A program made the translations under genes and the position numbers. From positions 124,001 to 188,000 of the forward strand of contig JAZQKZ010000070.1 in the NCBI GenBank assembly GCA_045542415.1: 64,000 nt of DNA. The letters run 5' to 3'. The notes beneath the pieces were generated by a model, which saw nothing but the letters and a program-made list of their open reading frames with translations, did not search any database and was not told where the DNA came from. This DNA is from UMGS1958 sp045542415. Lineage in GTDB: Bacteria; Bacillota; Clostridia; UBA1381. Of this stretch, positions 24,221 through 33,445 are shown piece by piece. How positions within the stretch are numbered: the stretch's first letter is position 1; every line of letters begins with the position of its first letter.

Positions 24221-26788
24221 TCAATCTTCGTCTGCATCATCTTCGGAGTATCCTATCATATCTGCATGACTAACAAGCACATCACGAGGCTTTGAACCGT
24301 TAGCACCTGATATTATTCCTCTTGCCTCCATCTGGTCAATAAGTCGTCCTGCTCTTGAATAGCCTACTCCCAAACGTCTCTGTACCATTGACGTTGAAAT
24401 CTTTCCAAGCTCTATTGCAAGCTGAATTGCATCCTGCAATAACGGATCCCCATCTTCATCTACATCGGGAGTAACGCCGTTTTCTCCGCTTGCACAGCGT
24501 TCTATCTGCTCTGCCAAATCCTCACTATAGTGAGTTTCACCGATATTTCCCTTGATGAATTCTATCACTCTTTCGATTTCTTCATCAGATACAAATGCAC
24601 CCTGTACTCGTATTGCTGCTCTTGCACCCGTCGGATAATAGAGCATATCTCCCATACCGAGAAGCTTCTCTGCACCGCCCTTATCAAGAATTGTACGGCT
24701 GTCAACCTGGCTTGATACCGAGAACGCTATTCTTGACGGCACATTAGCCTTAATAAGACCTGTAATGACATCTACTGACGGTCTCTGAGTAGCAACAATA
24801 AGATGTATTCCGGCTGCTCTGGCAAGCTGTGCAAGACGGCAGATATAGTCCTCAACCTCTTTTGCGGCTACCATCATAAGGTCGGCAAGCTCGTCTATGA
24901 TTATTACAAGCTGAGGCTCCTTTTTGCCACCCGTTTCCTCCATAAGTGCATTATAGCTCTCAAGCTTTCTTACACCCGTATTTTTAAACAGGTCATATCG
25001 ACGCATCATTTCGCTGACTGCCCAGTTAAGCGCACCTGCCGCCTTTTTAGGGTCTGTTACAACCGGAATAAGCAAATGCGGTATTCCGTTATATACTCCA
25101 AGCTCAACAACCTTTGGGTCAATCATAATCATTCTTACATCCTCAGGCGATGCATTATATAAAATACTTGTAATAATCGTATTTATACATACCGACTTAC
25201 CTGAACCTGTCTGACCTGCTATGAGAACGTGAGGCCATTTTGCTATATTTCCAACCACAACATTGCCGCCGATGTCCTTACCCAGTGCAACGGTAAGCTT
25301 TGACTTTGAATTTTTAAATTCAGGACTCTCAAGAAGCTCTCTTGCTGTTACTGAGCTGACCTTGTTATTCGGAATTTCAATACCTATTGCAACCTTTCCC
25401 GGAACCGGTGCCACAAGTACTGTGGATACTGCAAGGTTAAGTGCAATGTCCTCAGCAAGACCGGTTATTTTTGCAAGTTTTGTTCCGGTGTCCGGCTGAA
25501 TTTCATAGCGTGTAACCGCCGGTCCCTGTGTTACCTGTAAAAGCTTTGCTTTAACTCCAAAGGTTGCAAGCACGGAAATAAGCCTTTCCGCTGTCTGACG
25601 CATTTCCATACGCTGATCGCCTGTCGTTTTTGAAGACAAAGCAAGTAAATCAGTCGGTGGGAACACATATTCTATCGGTTCCTCCTGCTGTATAGCCGAG
25701 TCAAGCTCTTCACTATAGTTCTTCTTTTCCTCTGCTGTAATCTTATCTACTCTTTCTCTTGACTCTCTTCTCGCTCTCACCGGCTCCGATACAACCTCTT
25801 CATCCGGCTCCTGCTCTTCTTCCATTTCCGGTTCATCAACACTGTACTCGTGAGAATCAGCCGGAACGGTATGTCCTTTTCTTTTTGTTGTCTTATCAAC
25901 CAGGGCTACATTATCTACATCGACGCTATATTCGTCATCACCAAAAATATCGGCTATTCCGTTTTCAAATTCCTCTTCAATTTCCGGTGTTTCGCCTATA
26001 GCCTCCTCCGCAGCTATTTTATCTCCTACTCTCTTTCGTCTCTTCTTAGGATGCTCCTCCTGTACCTCTTCCTCAGGCTCTTCTTCTATAAAGTCATCAA
26101 AGTCATCAATTTCCTGCTGTTGTGCTTCAACAACTGCTCCTATCGGTCTGACTTTTGGTTTTCTGTGAGTATATTTACTCTGTGCTTGTCCTGAAAGTGA
26201 ATTTATTCCCATTTTAATATAATCAAATAACGGGAATGACACAACAAATGAGATTATCCATATCAATGATACTATTAAGATCATATATGCCAGAACTATC
26301 TGGAAAAGATTCTCAATTCCTCCGCCCACTAAAGCACCGATATAACCACCGCCGCACATATTGGTGGCTCCGTCATACATAGCATCAGACGGTACATCAT
26401 ATCTTGCAGACAACGCAATAATCGAGCTGATATTTATCAATGCCAGCGTAGTCTGGGATATTTTGAGCCATAAGCGCTTTATATTTCTGTTCAGTATAAG
26501 ATATACCAAATATCCTATAAAGGATGCCGGAATAAGATAGCCCACCCATCCGAACAATCCAAACAACAGGCTTTTTACGGCTGTATTTATTACTCCGCCG
26601 CTGCCTGTGTCTATGTAAACAAGAACAGATAATACTGCTGATATTATTACAAGTGCAACTACATGGATAATATACCAATCCTTTGAAGCTATTGTTGACT
26701 TATTTTTCCTTTTTCTATTTCTTGATGTTGGTGACTTTTTTGAAGCACCTCTGTTTTTTGCGGCTGTTCCGCTTTTTCTATTTGCCAT
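24221..26788 (-). CDS. DNA translocase FtsK/SpoIIIE
   Basis: An 855-residue ATP-driven DNA pump that clears DNA from the division or sporulation septum. The N terminus is Arg/Lys-rich, then four membrane segments up to about residue 188. A long acidic linker follows (about 215-375). The motor has Walker A GQTGSGKS at 525-532, Walker B IIIDELADLMM and the family signature ATQRPSVDVITGLIKANVPSRI. The C-terminal gamma winged helix (KISTSMVQRRLGVGYSRAGRLID) reads DNA polarity sequences. Both FtsK and SpoIIIE fit; spore-forming context slightly favours SpoIIIE. A weak extended -10 promoter lies upstream. Confidence 0.96.
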   Translation of the reverse strand: MANRKSGTAAKNRGASKKSPTSRNRKRKNKSTIASKDWYIIHVVALVIISAVLSVLVYIDTGSGGVINTAVKSLLFGLFGWVGYLIPASFIGYLVYLILNRNIKRLWLKISQTTLALINISSIIALSARYDVPSDAMYDGATNMCGGGYIGALVGGGIENLFQIVLAYMILIVSLIWIISFVVSFPLFDYIKMGINSLSGQAQSKYTHRKPKVRPIGAVVEAQQQEIDDFDDFIEEEPEEEVQEEHPKKRRKRVGDKIAAEEAIGETPEIEEEFENGIADIFGDDEYSVDVDNVALVDKTTKRKGHTVPADSHEYSVDEPEMEEEQEPDEEVVSEPVRARRESRERVDKITAEEKKNYSEELDSAIQQEEPIEYVFPPTDLLALSSKTTGDQRMEMRQTAERLISVLATFGVKAKLLQVTQGPAVTRYEIQPDTGTKLAKITGLAEDIALNLAVSTVLVAPVPGKVAIGIEIPNNKVSSVTARELLESPEFKNSKSKLTVALGKDIGGNVVVGNIAKWPHVLIAGQTGSGKSVCINTIITSILYNASPEDVRMIMIDPKVVELGVYNGIPHLLIPVVTDPKKAAGALNWAVSEMMRRYDLFKNTGVRKLESYNALMEETGGKKEPQLVIIIDELADLMMVAAKEVEDYICRLAQLARAAGIHLIVATQRPSVDVITGLIKANVPSRIAFSVSSQVDSRTILDKGGAEKLLGMGDMLYYPTGARAAIRVQGAFVSDEEIERVIEFIKGNIGETHYSEDLAEQIERCASGENGVTPDVDEDGDPLLQDAIQLAIELGKISTSMVQRRLGVGYSRAGRLIDQMEARGIISGANGSKPRDVLVSHADMIGYSEDDADED

Positions 26789-26821
26789 ATAATTATCATA
26801 CCTTTCTTTACATACACAATA

Positions 26822-26850
26822 ATTATATCACATTTCATTCATAATTTCTA
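26822..26850 (-). promoter_or_regulatory. Possible promoter of ftsK/spoIIIE
   Basis: Minus strand extended -10 TGATATAAT at 26822-26830, about 33 nt before the ATG. No good -35 is visible. Confidence 0.45.
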
Positions 26851-26871
26851 CTGTTTTTTAGAAATTTTACT

Positions 26872-27678
26872 CTATTTCTTCAAAATTTTTTCTATAATCT
26901 CCGTTTCACTCCGAAATCCGTTTATTTTACCGTCACGTTCCATTTCGCACACAAGGCTGTACGCTCCGGGCATAAAGCTTTTGGCTATATCACGGACATC
27001 CTCATCTGCATAAGCTGCAGTCAGCTTAACTTTTTTTATCGGTTTATCTCTATAAAACATCAGTTCTCTTATATATTCCGTATTGTACTTCTGCCGCTGT
27101 GTAAAAATATTCCCCATAAGCATAACCGACAACAACAACACAGAATAGTTGTAGCCTGTAGCATACATCACATACGCCCCCGCAAGCATAAGCACCACAA
27201 CAAGTATGCAGCTTATTTTTTTCATATATACCTCTGCTCTTACCGTTCCGATTTTATCTGATAAAATTCTTTTTATAACACAGCCGCCGTCAAGAGGCAA
27301 TACCGGAAGCAGGTTGACTGCACATAAAAGCATATTTGTATAATACATATATGCCGCCGGCTCAAAGCTGTTTCTGAACAGTACCGATATCAGAGCAAGA
27401 ATGACATTCACAGCAGGTCCCGACAGATATAAAATAAGCTCGTCAGATATATTTGCGACAAGCTTATTTTTGAGCTTCAGATTTACTCCGAACGGATACA
27501 ATGCTATATGAGATATATTCAGTCCGATACAAGCTGCCGCTACCGTGTGTGCCGTTTCATGAAGAAGCATGGAGAAATATGCACATAGCAGCTCTGTTAT
27601 ATGTCCGTTAAGAACAAAAAATATTACCATTGCAATAGTAAGAAAATGAATATAAATATAGCGTCCCATTTTAAGCAT
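26872..27678 (-). CDS. SpoIVFB-like M50 metalloprotease
   Basis: A 268-residue membrane protease. The zinc motif is H40-E-T-A-H44, and NLLPVLPLDGG holds the third ligand (Asp130). A C-terminal soluble part is reminiscent of the CBS-like region of SpoIVFB, which cleaves pro-sigma-K in sporulating cells. SpoIVFA is not next to it. I chose the ATG at 27678 because GAGGTGA lies 5 nt upstream; the frame is open much further. Located between galK and ftsK/spoIIIE on the same strand, it may have its own role. The specific SpoIVFB function is inferred. Confidence 0.8.
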   Translation of the reverse strand: MLKMGRYIYIHFLTIAMVIFFVLNGHITELLCAYFSMLLHETAHTVAAACIGLNISHIALYPFGVNLKLKNKLVANISDELILYLSGPAVNVILALISVLFRNSFEPAAYMYYTNMLLCAVNLLPVLPLDGGCVIKRILSDKIGTVRAEVYMKKISCILVVVLMLAGAYVMYATGYNYSVLLLSVMLMGNIFTQRQKYNTEYIRELMFYRDKPIKKVKLTAAYADEDVRDIAKSFMPGAYSLVCEMERDGKINGFRSETEIIEKILKK

Positions 27679-27700
27679 CAGCGTCACCTCACAATAATAA

Positions 27701-27725
27701 AAGGATATGCTTTTGCATATCCCTT
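27701..27725 (-). terminator. Hairpin between galK and the M50 protease gene
   Basis: AAGGGATATGC pairs with GCATATCCTT (one bulge) around AAAA on the minus strand, followed by TTATTATT. Probably a weak terminator of galK. Confidence 0.6.
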
Positions 27726-27734
27726 TATGAGTAA

Positions 27735-29024
27735 TTACGCCAACTGATATCCGCCTACGGGTCTTATCATAAGTACATGACACATTCCCTCGCCAAGCAC
27801 CGCTTCGATTCTTGATTTAAATTCATCAAGCATATCAACCGGCACAAATGCCTGTACTGTTCCGGCAAAACCGCCACCATGCACTCTGTATGAACCTCTT
27901 TCTCCCAAAATCTCGTCACATAAAGCAATTGTAAGAGAAACAGCCTGTGCTGTCGGCATACTGCTTGCATATACATTCTGCAAATACATATATGATGAGT
28001 GTCCCGATGCTCTGTTGATTTCAAGGAATTTCTTGAAATCATCCGCCTCAAGTGCCGTTGCCTCCTGCTGTGCAAATTCATTATCACGGAAGAAATGGAA
28101 CGCTCTTAATACTGCACGATCATTATTTACAGCTTTTCTGAGTTCTGACATTTTGCTCACGAACTCCTGCTTATCTACCTGACGCAGATATTCCTTCCCA
28201 AAAAACGCTGCCACAGATTTCATTTCTGACGGTACTGCCGCATATTCATTCGTAAGATCGGCATGATCCGCACCCGAATCAATTATGCACAGTGCATGCC
28301 CATGCTTCGCAAGGTCAAATTCAACCTTTCTTATTATCGGCTCTTCCGTACTGTTAAAGTCAATAGCTACAACTGAACCGACAGATGAAGCCATCTGATC
28401 CATCAGACCGCTCGGCTTATCGTAATATACGTTTTCTGCAAATTGACCGAACTTAGCAATCTCTACCGGATTCACTTCACTATTAGCAAAAAGTCCGTTT
28501 ATCACTGTTCCTACAAGTACCTCAAACGCCGCTGACGAAGAAAGACCTGAACCTTTCATTACGTTTGAAATTGTATATGCATCAAACCCCTTTACATCAT
28601 ATCCCAAATCAACGAACTTTCTCAATACGCCTCTTATAAGTGCAATTGCCTTATCGTACTGCTCCGGATGTATTTCAAGGTCGTCAAGATCAATTTCATC
28701 CATCTTGTATCCTCTTGACTGTATTCTCACTGTATTTGTTCCATTTGGTCTGGCAGCTGCTATAACGTCAAGATTTACACTTCCTGCTAATACACATCCA
28801 TGCTGATGGTCTGTATGATTTCCGCCGATTTCCGTTCTTCCCGGTGCACTGAATAACGACAGCTCCTCTGCTGCACCAAAGGTTTTCTCAAACTCTTCAA
28901 TAACCTCAAGATATCTGTCTGCATAATACTTTGTATCTGCTTCTTTACATGAGTAAAGATACGCCAACTCTGCTGCAAAACCGCCGCCTGCAAGTGCTGT
29001 CTTCACTTCTGAAACCGCTTTCAT
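27735..29024 (-). CDS. galK: Galactokinase
   Basis: A 429-residue GHMP kinase that phosphorylates galactose. The galactokinase signature GRTEIGGNHTDHQHG is present near residue 62. The ATP-binding loop is VMKGSGLSSSAAFEVLVG, and the C terminus shows RVHGGGFAGTVQ. It is about 40 residues longer than E. coli GalK. I chose the ATG at 29024 with AAGGAGA upstream; the longer frame to 29057 runs into the upstream terminator. No galT or galE is adjacent. The GH42 gene at 61 kb could supply galactose. Confidence 0.94.
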   Translation of the reverse strand: MKAVSEVKTALAGGGFAAELAYLYSCKEADTKYYADRYLEVIEEFEKTFGAAEELSLFSAPGRTEIGGNHTDHQHGCVLAGSVNLDVIAAARPNGTNTVRIQSRGYKMDEIDLDDLEIHPEQYDKAIALIRGVLRKFVDLGYDVKGFDAYTISNVMKGSGLSSSAAFEVLVGTVINGLFANSEVNPVEIAKFGQFAENVYYDKPSGLMDQMASSVGSVVAIDFNSTEEPIIRKVEFDLAKHGHALCIIDSGADHADLTNEYAAVPSEMKSVAAFFGKEYLRQVDKQEFVSKMSELRKAVNNDRAVLRAFHFFRDNEFAQQEATALEADDFKKFLEINRASGHSSYMYLQNVYASSMPTAQAVSLTIALCDEILGERGSYRVHGGGFAGTVQAFVPVDMLDEFKSRIEAVLGEGMCHVLMIRPVGGYQLA

Positions 29025-29055
29025 ATCTATTCTCTCCTTTTTGTTGTTTACGCAC

Positions 29056-29097
29056 AAAAAACCAAAGGACTAACATGTTCAGGTAATCCTTTGGTTT
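29056..29097 (-). terminator. Terminator of thrC
   Basis: AACCAAAGGA pairs with TCCTTTGGTT (10 bp) on the minus strand, followed by TTTTTGTG. Confidence 0.75.
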
Positions 29098-29111
29098 ATT
29101 ATATACTCTGC

Positions 29112-30614
29112 TTATTCTACCATAAGAAAATCACTAACAACCGAACACATCTGATCCTTTTCACATACAAGATCAAAGGCTATCGGCTTATCCTTGAGTG
29201 CCGCAAGCGATGCCGGAATATGCATTCCACTCTTCTCTGAAAGCTCGCTGAGAAGAGTAAATTCATCCTTTCCAAGTACTGCATTGTGGTCTTCAAGTGC
29301 AATTAAAACGCTCTGATTAAACTTAAACGGACTTGCTGTTGATGCGATAACAGTCTTTGTTGTATCACCCGTCTGTGCAACATAATCATCATATACTGCC
29401 TTAGCAACAGCTGTATGAGTATCAATCACATAACCGTACTCCTCTGCCGTCTTCTTTATTGTTTCCATTGTCTGCTCATCATTGCAGCAGCCGCCGAAGA
29501 AGCTGCTCATAAGCTTTTCCTTTACTTCACCGCTTATTTCATATGAGCCGTCATTAACAAGCTTGCTCATCCAATCAGCAATAACCTTATCATCCTTTCC
29601 TGAAAGGTCATATAAGAAACGCTCCAGGTTTGATGAAATAAGAATATCCATTGACGGTGAAATAGTTGTATGGAATTCTCTGTTCTTATTATATACGCCT
29701 GTCTTGATAAAATCAGTAAGTACGTTATTTTCGTTTGAAGCACAGATAAACTTAGCAACCGGCAAGCCCATCTTCGAAGCATAATATGCCGCCAAAATAT
29801 TACCGAAGTTACCTGTCGGAACCACTACATTAATCTTATCGCCACACTCAATTTCATTGTTTGCAAGTAAATCAGCGTATGCTGAGAAATAGTAAACAAT
29901 CTGCGGAACCAATCTTCCCCAGTTTATCGAGTTAGCTGACGAAAGCTTAAAGCCATTTCTGCCAAGAAGCTCTGAATAATCAGCATTGGTAAAAATCTTC
30001 TTTACACCGTTCTGTGCATCGTCAAAGTTACCCTCAACAGCTACTACCGATACGTTATTACCCTCCTGAGTGACCATCTGAAGCTTCTGAATCTCCGATA
30101 CACCGTTATTCGGATAGAATACAATGATTCTTGTACCGTTGACATCCTTAAATCCCTCAAGAGCAGCCTTACCCGTATCTCCCGATGTTGCAACGAGAAT
30201 TACTATTTCATCCTCTTCGCCCGTTTTCTTCATTGATGTAGTCATAAAGTACGGAAGTATCTGAAGTGCCATGTCCTTAAAAGCACATGTCGGTCCGTGC
30301 CACAGCTCCAGGAAGTATGCTGAATCGTTGAGCTTATGAACCGGAGCTATCACATCTGTTTCAAACTTTTCTGTTGTGTATGCATTATCTACACAATAAT
30401 CAAGCTCCTCGGCTGTAAAATCTGTAAGATACTTGCCGAGAATAAACTTTGCACGCTCATTATATGTCTTTCCTGCAAGCGACTTGATCTCGTCCAATGT
30501 TACTTCCGGAAAAGACTCCGGCACAAATAAACCGCCCTCTACGCTCAAGCCCTTTTTTATGGCTTCTGCGGCTGTAACGGAAATACCGTTATCTCTCGTA
30601 CTATGATATTGCAT
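29112..30614 (-). CDS. thrC: Threonine synthase
   Basis: A 500-residue PLP enzyme that makes threonine from O-phosphohomoserine. The PLP lysine is in GPTCAFKDMALQ (Lys113). The ATSGDTGKAALEGF phosphate loop follows. The NNGVSEIQKLQM block shows it is the longer subgroup, as in Firmicutes and proteobacteria. GGAGG precedes the ATG. It lies downstream of the P-loop protein gene and pgi, separated by a hairpin. Confidence 0.97.
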   Translation of the reverse strand: MQYHSTRDNGISVTAAEAIKKGLSVEGGLFVPESFPEVTLDEIKSLAGKTYNERAKFILGKYLTDFTAEELDYCVDNAYTTEKFETDVIAPVHKLNDSAYFLELWHGPTCAFKDMALQILPYFMTTSMKKTGEEDEIVILVATSGDTGKAALEGFKDVNGTRIIVFYPNNGVSEIQKLQMVTQEGNNVSVVAVEGNFDDAQNGVKKIFTNADYSELLGRNGFKLSSANSINWGRLVPQIVYYFSAYADLLANNEIECGDKINVVVPTGNFGNILAAYYASKMGLPVAKFICASNENNVLTDFIKTGVYNKNREFHTTISPSMDILISSNLERFLYDLSGKDDKVIADWMSKLVNDGSYEISGEVKEKLMSSFFGGCCNDEQTMETIKKTAEEYGYVIDTHTAVAKAVYDDYVAQTGDTTKTVIASTASPFKFNQSVLIALEDHNAVLGKDEFTLLSELSEKSGMHIPASLAALKDKPIAFDLVCEKDQMCSVVSDFLMVE

Positions 30615-30635
30615 TGTATAAAAACCTCCAATTAT

Positions 30636-30665
30636 GGGAGAAGCCCCTTTTGCGGTGCTTCTCCC
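30636..30665 (-). other. Hairpin between the P-loop gene and thrC
   Basis: GGGAGAAGC (30636-30644) pairs perfectly with GCTTCTCCC (30657-30665). No T tract follows on the minus strand, so it may be a processing or regulatory hairpin in front of thrC rather than a terminator. Confidence 0.5.
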
Positions 30666-30674
30666 CTCTTTTGC

Positions 30675-31088
30675 TTACGCTAATTTCTTTATGTAGTCCG
30701 GTGCAGACTCAACATCAACAGACACCGAAATATTGAATGCGATATTGAACTTTGCACTTACATCCTCAAGCTTCTTTAAGAAGTCCTCGAAGCCATCCAT
30801 ACTGTCTGAACCGACAATCTTGAAAATACCATCTATAAAGATGTTTGTGATATCGAAATCACGGCTGATAACACCGCAGATAAAGCCTAAAAACTCGCTG
30901 TAGCTTGAAATTGAAAATTCCTTAGTATCTACCATTCTTACCTTTGACTTGATATCATACATGCTTCTTGATGAATCGTCACTGATAAATACTACATTTC
31001 CCTTTGCAACTGCCGAAGCGTTGTTTACGTTTTCGATAAGCGCCTTTGTCTTACCTGTACCTTTTTTTCCGATGAGAAGTTCAACCAT
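30675..31088 (-). CDS. Small P-loop protein of unknown function
   Basis: A 137-residue protein starting with a Walker A motif, MVELLIGKKGTGKTKALI (G7 to T14). A possible Walker B (NIFIDGIF) is near residue 85. The rest is a short alpha/beta domain. Family members in Clostridia have sometimes been annotated as twitching motility PilT-like proteins; I see no basis for that function. AAGGAGGA precedes the ATG at 31088. A longer frame to 31130 lacks a ribosome binding site. It lies between pgi and thrC. Confidence 0.8.
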   Translation of the reverse strand: MVELLIGKKGTGKTKALIENVNNASAVAKGNVVFISDDSSRSMYDIKSKVRMVDTKEFSISSYSEFLGFICGVISRDFDITNIFIDGIFKIVGSDSMDGFEDFLKKLEDVSAKFNIAFNISVSVDVESAPDYIKKLA

Positions 31089-31153
31089 GTTTACTTCCTC
31101 CTTTATGTTTATATTTGATATAAAAGCCACTTTCGTGACTATAGCTCACTTTT

Positions 31154-32500
31154 TTATAATCTTGCTTCAATTTCTGCCTTTGCAGCCTCATATCCGGGCT
31201 TGCCAAGTAATGCAAACATATTCTTCTTATATGATTCCACACCCGGCTGGTCAAACGGATTAACACCTAAAACATAACCCGAAATACCGCATGCCTTTTC
31301 AAAGAAATATACAAGCTGTCCAAAGTTATATGCATCAAGCTTAGGAACTCTTACAACAAGGTTCGGAACTCCGCCGTCCATATGTGCAAGTGCTGTACCT
31401 ATTGCCGCCTTTGAATTTACATAGTCAATTGTCTTGCCTGCAAGGAAATTCAGTCCGTCAAGATTATCCTCTGTAGCCTCGATTGTTACATCCTTTCTCG
31501 GCTCATCAACGAGAATTGCTGTCTCGAAAAGAATTCTCTGTCCCTGCTGGATATACTGACCCATTGAATGAAGGTCTGATGAGAAATCTGCTGCTGCCGG
31601 GAAGATACCCTTATTATCCTTACCCTCACTCTCACCGTAAAGCTGCTTCCACCACTCTGCAAAATAGTGTAAGCACGGCTCAAAGTTAATTACCATTTCT
31701 ACAGTCTTACCTTTTCTTGCAAGGCAGTTTCTGATTGCTGCGTACTGATAACACTGATTCTCACTTAACTCAGGATTTGAATACTCATCCTGAGCATCCT
31801 TTGCACCCTGCATCATTGCGTCAATATCAATACCTGCTGCTGCAATCGGTAAAAGACCTACTGCTGTTAATACGCTGAATCTTCCGCCGACATCATCCGG
31901 AACAACAAATGTTTCATAGCCCTCTTCATCAGCAAGAGTCTTTAATGCACCTCGAGCCTTATCCGTTGTTGCATAGATACGCTCCTTTGCCCCTTCCTTA
32001 CCGTACTTCTTTTCAAGAAGATCCTTGAAAATTCTGAAAGCAATTGCAGGCTCTGTTGTTGTACCTGACTTTGAAATAACGTTTACGCTGATATCCTTAC
32101 CCTCACAAAGCTCCAGAAGATCTGCCATGTATGTTGACGAAATGCTGTTGCCTGCAAACACCACCATCGGACTCTTTCTCTGCTCCTTTGTAATTGCACC
32201 GGCAAATGAATGTGATAACATTTCAATAGCAGCTCTTGCTCCGAGGTATGAGCCACCGATTCCGATAACTACAAGTATATCACTGTCCGCCTTGATCTTC
32301 TCAGCTGCCTTTTTAATTCTTGCAAACTCTTCCTTATCATAGTTTGTGGGAAGTTCAACCCAGCCAAGGAAATCATTTCCGGCACCGCTTTTATTTTCAA
32401 TTGTGTCATGTGCAACCTTTATATAATCCTTCATTGCATCAATCTCCGCCTGTGAAACAAACGGCAACGCACGGGAATAATCAAACGTCAAATTGCTCAT
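31154..32500 (-). CDS. pgi: Glucose-6-phosphate isomerase
   Basis: A 448-residue glycolytic enzyme, fructose-6-phosphate to glucose-6-phosphate, of the compact Firmicutes type. It shows IGIGGSYLGARAAIEML, NVISKSGTTTEPAIAFR, a conserved GGRFSVLTAVGLLPIA block and HSMGQYIQQG. The C-terminal FDQPGVESYK is the second family signature. AGGAGG lies 7 nt before the ATG. It has a good promoter and is the first gene of a short run through the P-loop gene and thrC. Confidence 0.97.
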   Translation of the reverse strand: MSNLTFDYSRALPFVSQAEIDAMKDYIKVAHDTIENKSGAGNDFLGWVELPTNYDKEEFARIKKAAEKIKADSDILVVIGIGGSYLGARAAIEMLSHSFAGAITKEQRKSPMVVFAGNSISSTYMADLLELCEGKDISVNVISKSGTTTEPAIAFRIFKDLLEKKYGKEGAKERIYATTDKARGALKTLADEEGYETFVVPDDVGGRFSVLTAVGLLPIAAAGIDIDAMMQGAKDAQDEYSNPELSENQCYQYAAIRNCLARKGKTVEMVINFEPCLHYFAEWWKQLYGESEGKDNKGIFPAAADFSSDLHSMGQYIQQGQRILFETAILVDEPRKDVTIEATEDNLDGLNFLAGKTIDYVNSKAAIGTALAHMDGGVPNLVVRVPKLDAYNFGQLVYFFEKACGISGYVLGVNPFDQPGVESYKKNMFALLGKPGYEAAKAEIEARL

Positions 32501-32532
32501 TTTTTATGCCTCCTGTTATATACGTTTATAAT

Positions 32533-32561
32533 ATTATACCACATATTCAGGCTAATATCAA
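32533..32561 (-). promoter_or_regulatory. Promoter of pgi
   Basis: Minus strand TTGATA, 17-nt spacer, TATAAT, with TG one base upstream (extended -10). Confidence 0.75.
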
Positions 32562-32564
32562 GCT

Positions 32565-33230
32565 TTATTTTTTAAATTGAGCTAATTTCTTCTCTCTGAT
32601 GTCCTTTTCAATAGCCGCACAGGTCGTTTTTATAAAACTGTTGACATCATTTTCATTAAGAAACCTGTGTTCACGGTTAAAATCACGTTCTGTTTTGTAA
32701 TAATCTGCTATAAATCTTGTCTGAACAGTAAGCTGACCCGGTGCGTAATACGGCAAATAATCCTTTACATCTTCATTTGAACACAACATCTCATATACCG
32801 GATACTCGGGATTTTCACTCAAAAATTTAAAATCAAGATCATTCCAGTCTTTCTTTACGGTTTTTAAAAGCTCTGCATCATCTGAAACTTCATTTCTATA
32901 CTTTTCCATCGTAGGAATATATATTTTTTTCGACCACATTATATCTGTCATAAGATGTATGTAATATCCCAGATAAAAAGAATAATCAGGATCAGTAATG
33001 TCTCTGTCTTTAAGATATTCAATATAAAAATCGGTACATCTGCAATCCTTTTTCTTTCCGCTTTCAGTCCAGTGTGTCACTGTCGGCGGTGGATTAAATT
33101 CTCCCATTGAGTCTTTTTCTCCATATCCGCAGTCAGGTGCAACATTACCCGTTACAAATTCCTGTGCAGACACATTAAGTATATTTAAAAAGTAATCAGC
33201 TATTCTGAAATGCACCACCCATGTCGCCAC
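32565..33230 (-). CDS. Zinc-dependent phospholipase C family protein
   Basis: A 221-residue protein resembling the zinc-dependent phospholipase C fold (PF00882). It starts ATWVVHFRIADYF and has the conserved PDCG loop, THWTESG and YSFYLGYYIHLMTDIMW, which supply His and Asp ligands. I chose the GTG at 33230 because AAAAGGAGGG lies 8 nt upstream and the family begins there; the frame is open to 33335. There is no signal peptide, so it is probably cytoplasmic. The substrate is unknown. Confidence 0.85.
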   Translation of the reverse strand: MATWVVHFRIADYFLNILNVSAQEFVTGNVAPDCGYGEKDSMGEFNPPPTVTHWTESGKKKDCRCTDFYIEYLKDRDITDPDYSFYLGYYIHLMTDIMWSKKIYIPTMEKYRNEVSDDAELLKTVKKDWNDLDFKFLSENPEYPVYEMLCSNEDVKDYLPYYAPGQLTVQTRFIADYYKTERDFNREHRFLNENDVNSFIKTTCAAIEKDIREKKLAQFKK

Positions 33231-33282
33231 AGCCGATACCCTCCTTTTTACTGTATCTAAATCATATAAATTATATATTTCT

Positions 33283-33310
33283 ATTATACCATATCCGTCA
33301 TTAAAGTCAA
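33283..33310 (-). promoter_or_regulatory. Promoter of the phospholipase C-like gene
   Basis: Minus strand TTGACT, 16-nt spacer, TATAAT with TGG in front (extended -10), about 53 nt before the GTG. Confidence 0.7.
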
Positions 33311-33374
33311 GCAAATTTTGAACAATCCTCATCAACTGTAAAAATCTTGTAATCTAAAATACAACCAAAAGGAC

Positions 33375-33403
33375 TTTACTTTTTTCATACATTGTAGTAT
33401 AAT
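33375..33403 (+). promoter_or_regulatory. Promoter of the basic-tailed membrane protein gene
   Basis: TTTACT, 17-nt spacer, TATAAT, 43 nt before the ATG at 33446, which has GGAGG in front. Confidence 0.65.
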
Positions 33404-33445
33404 TATATCATATAACAAAAATCAGATTATATTCGGAGGTTAGCT

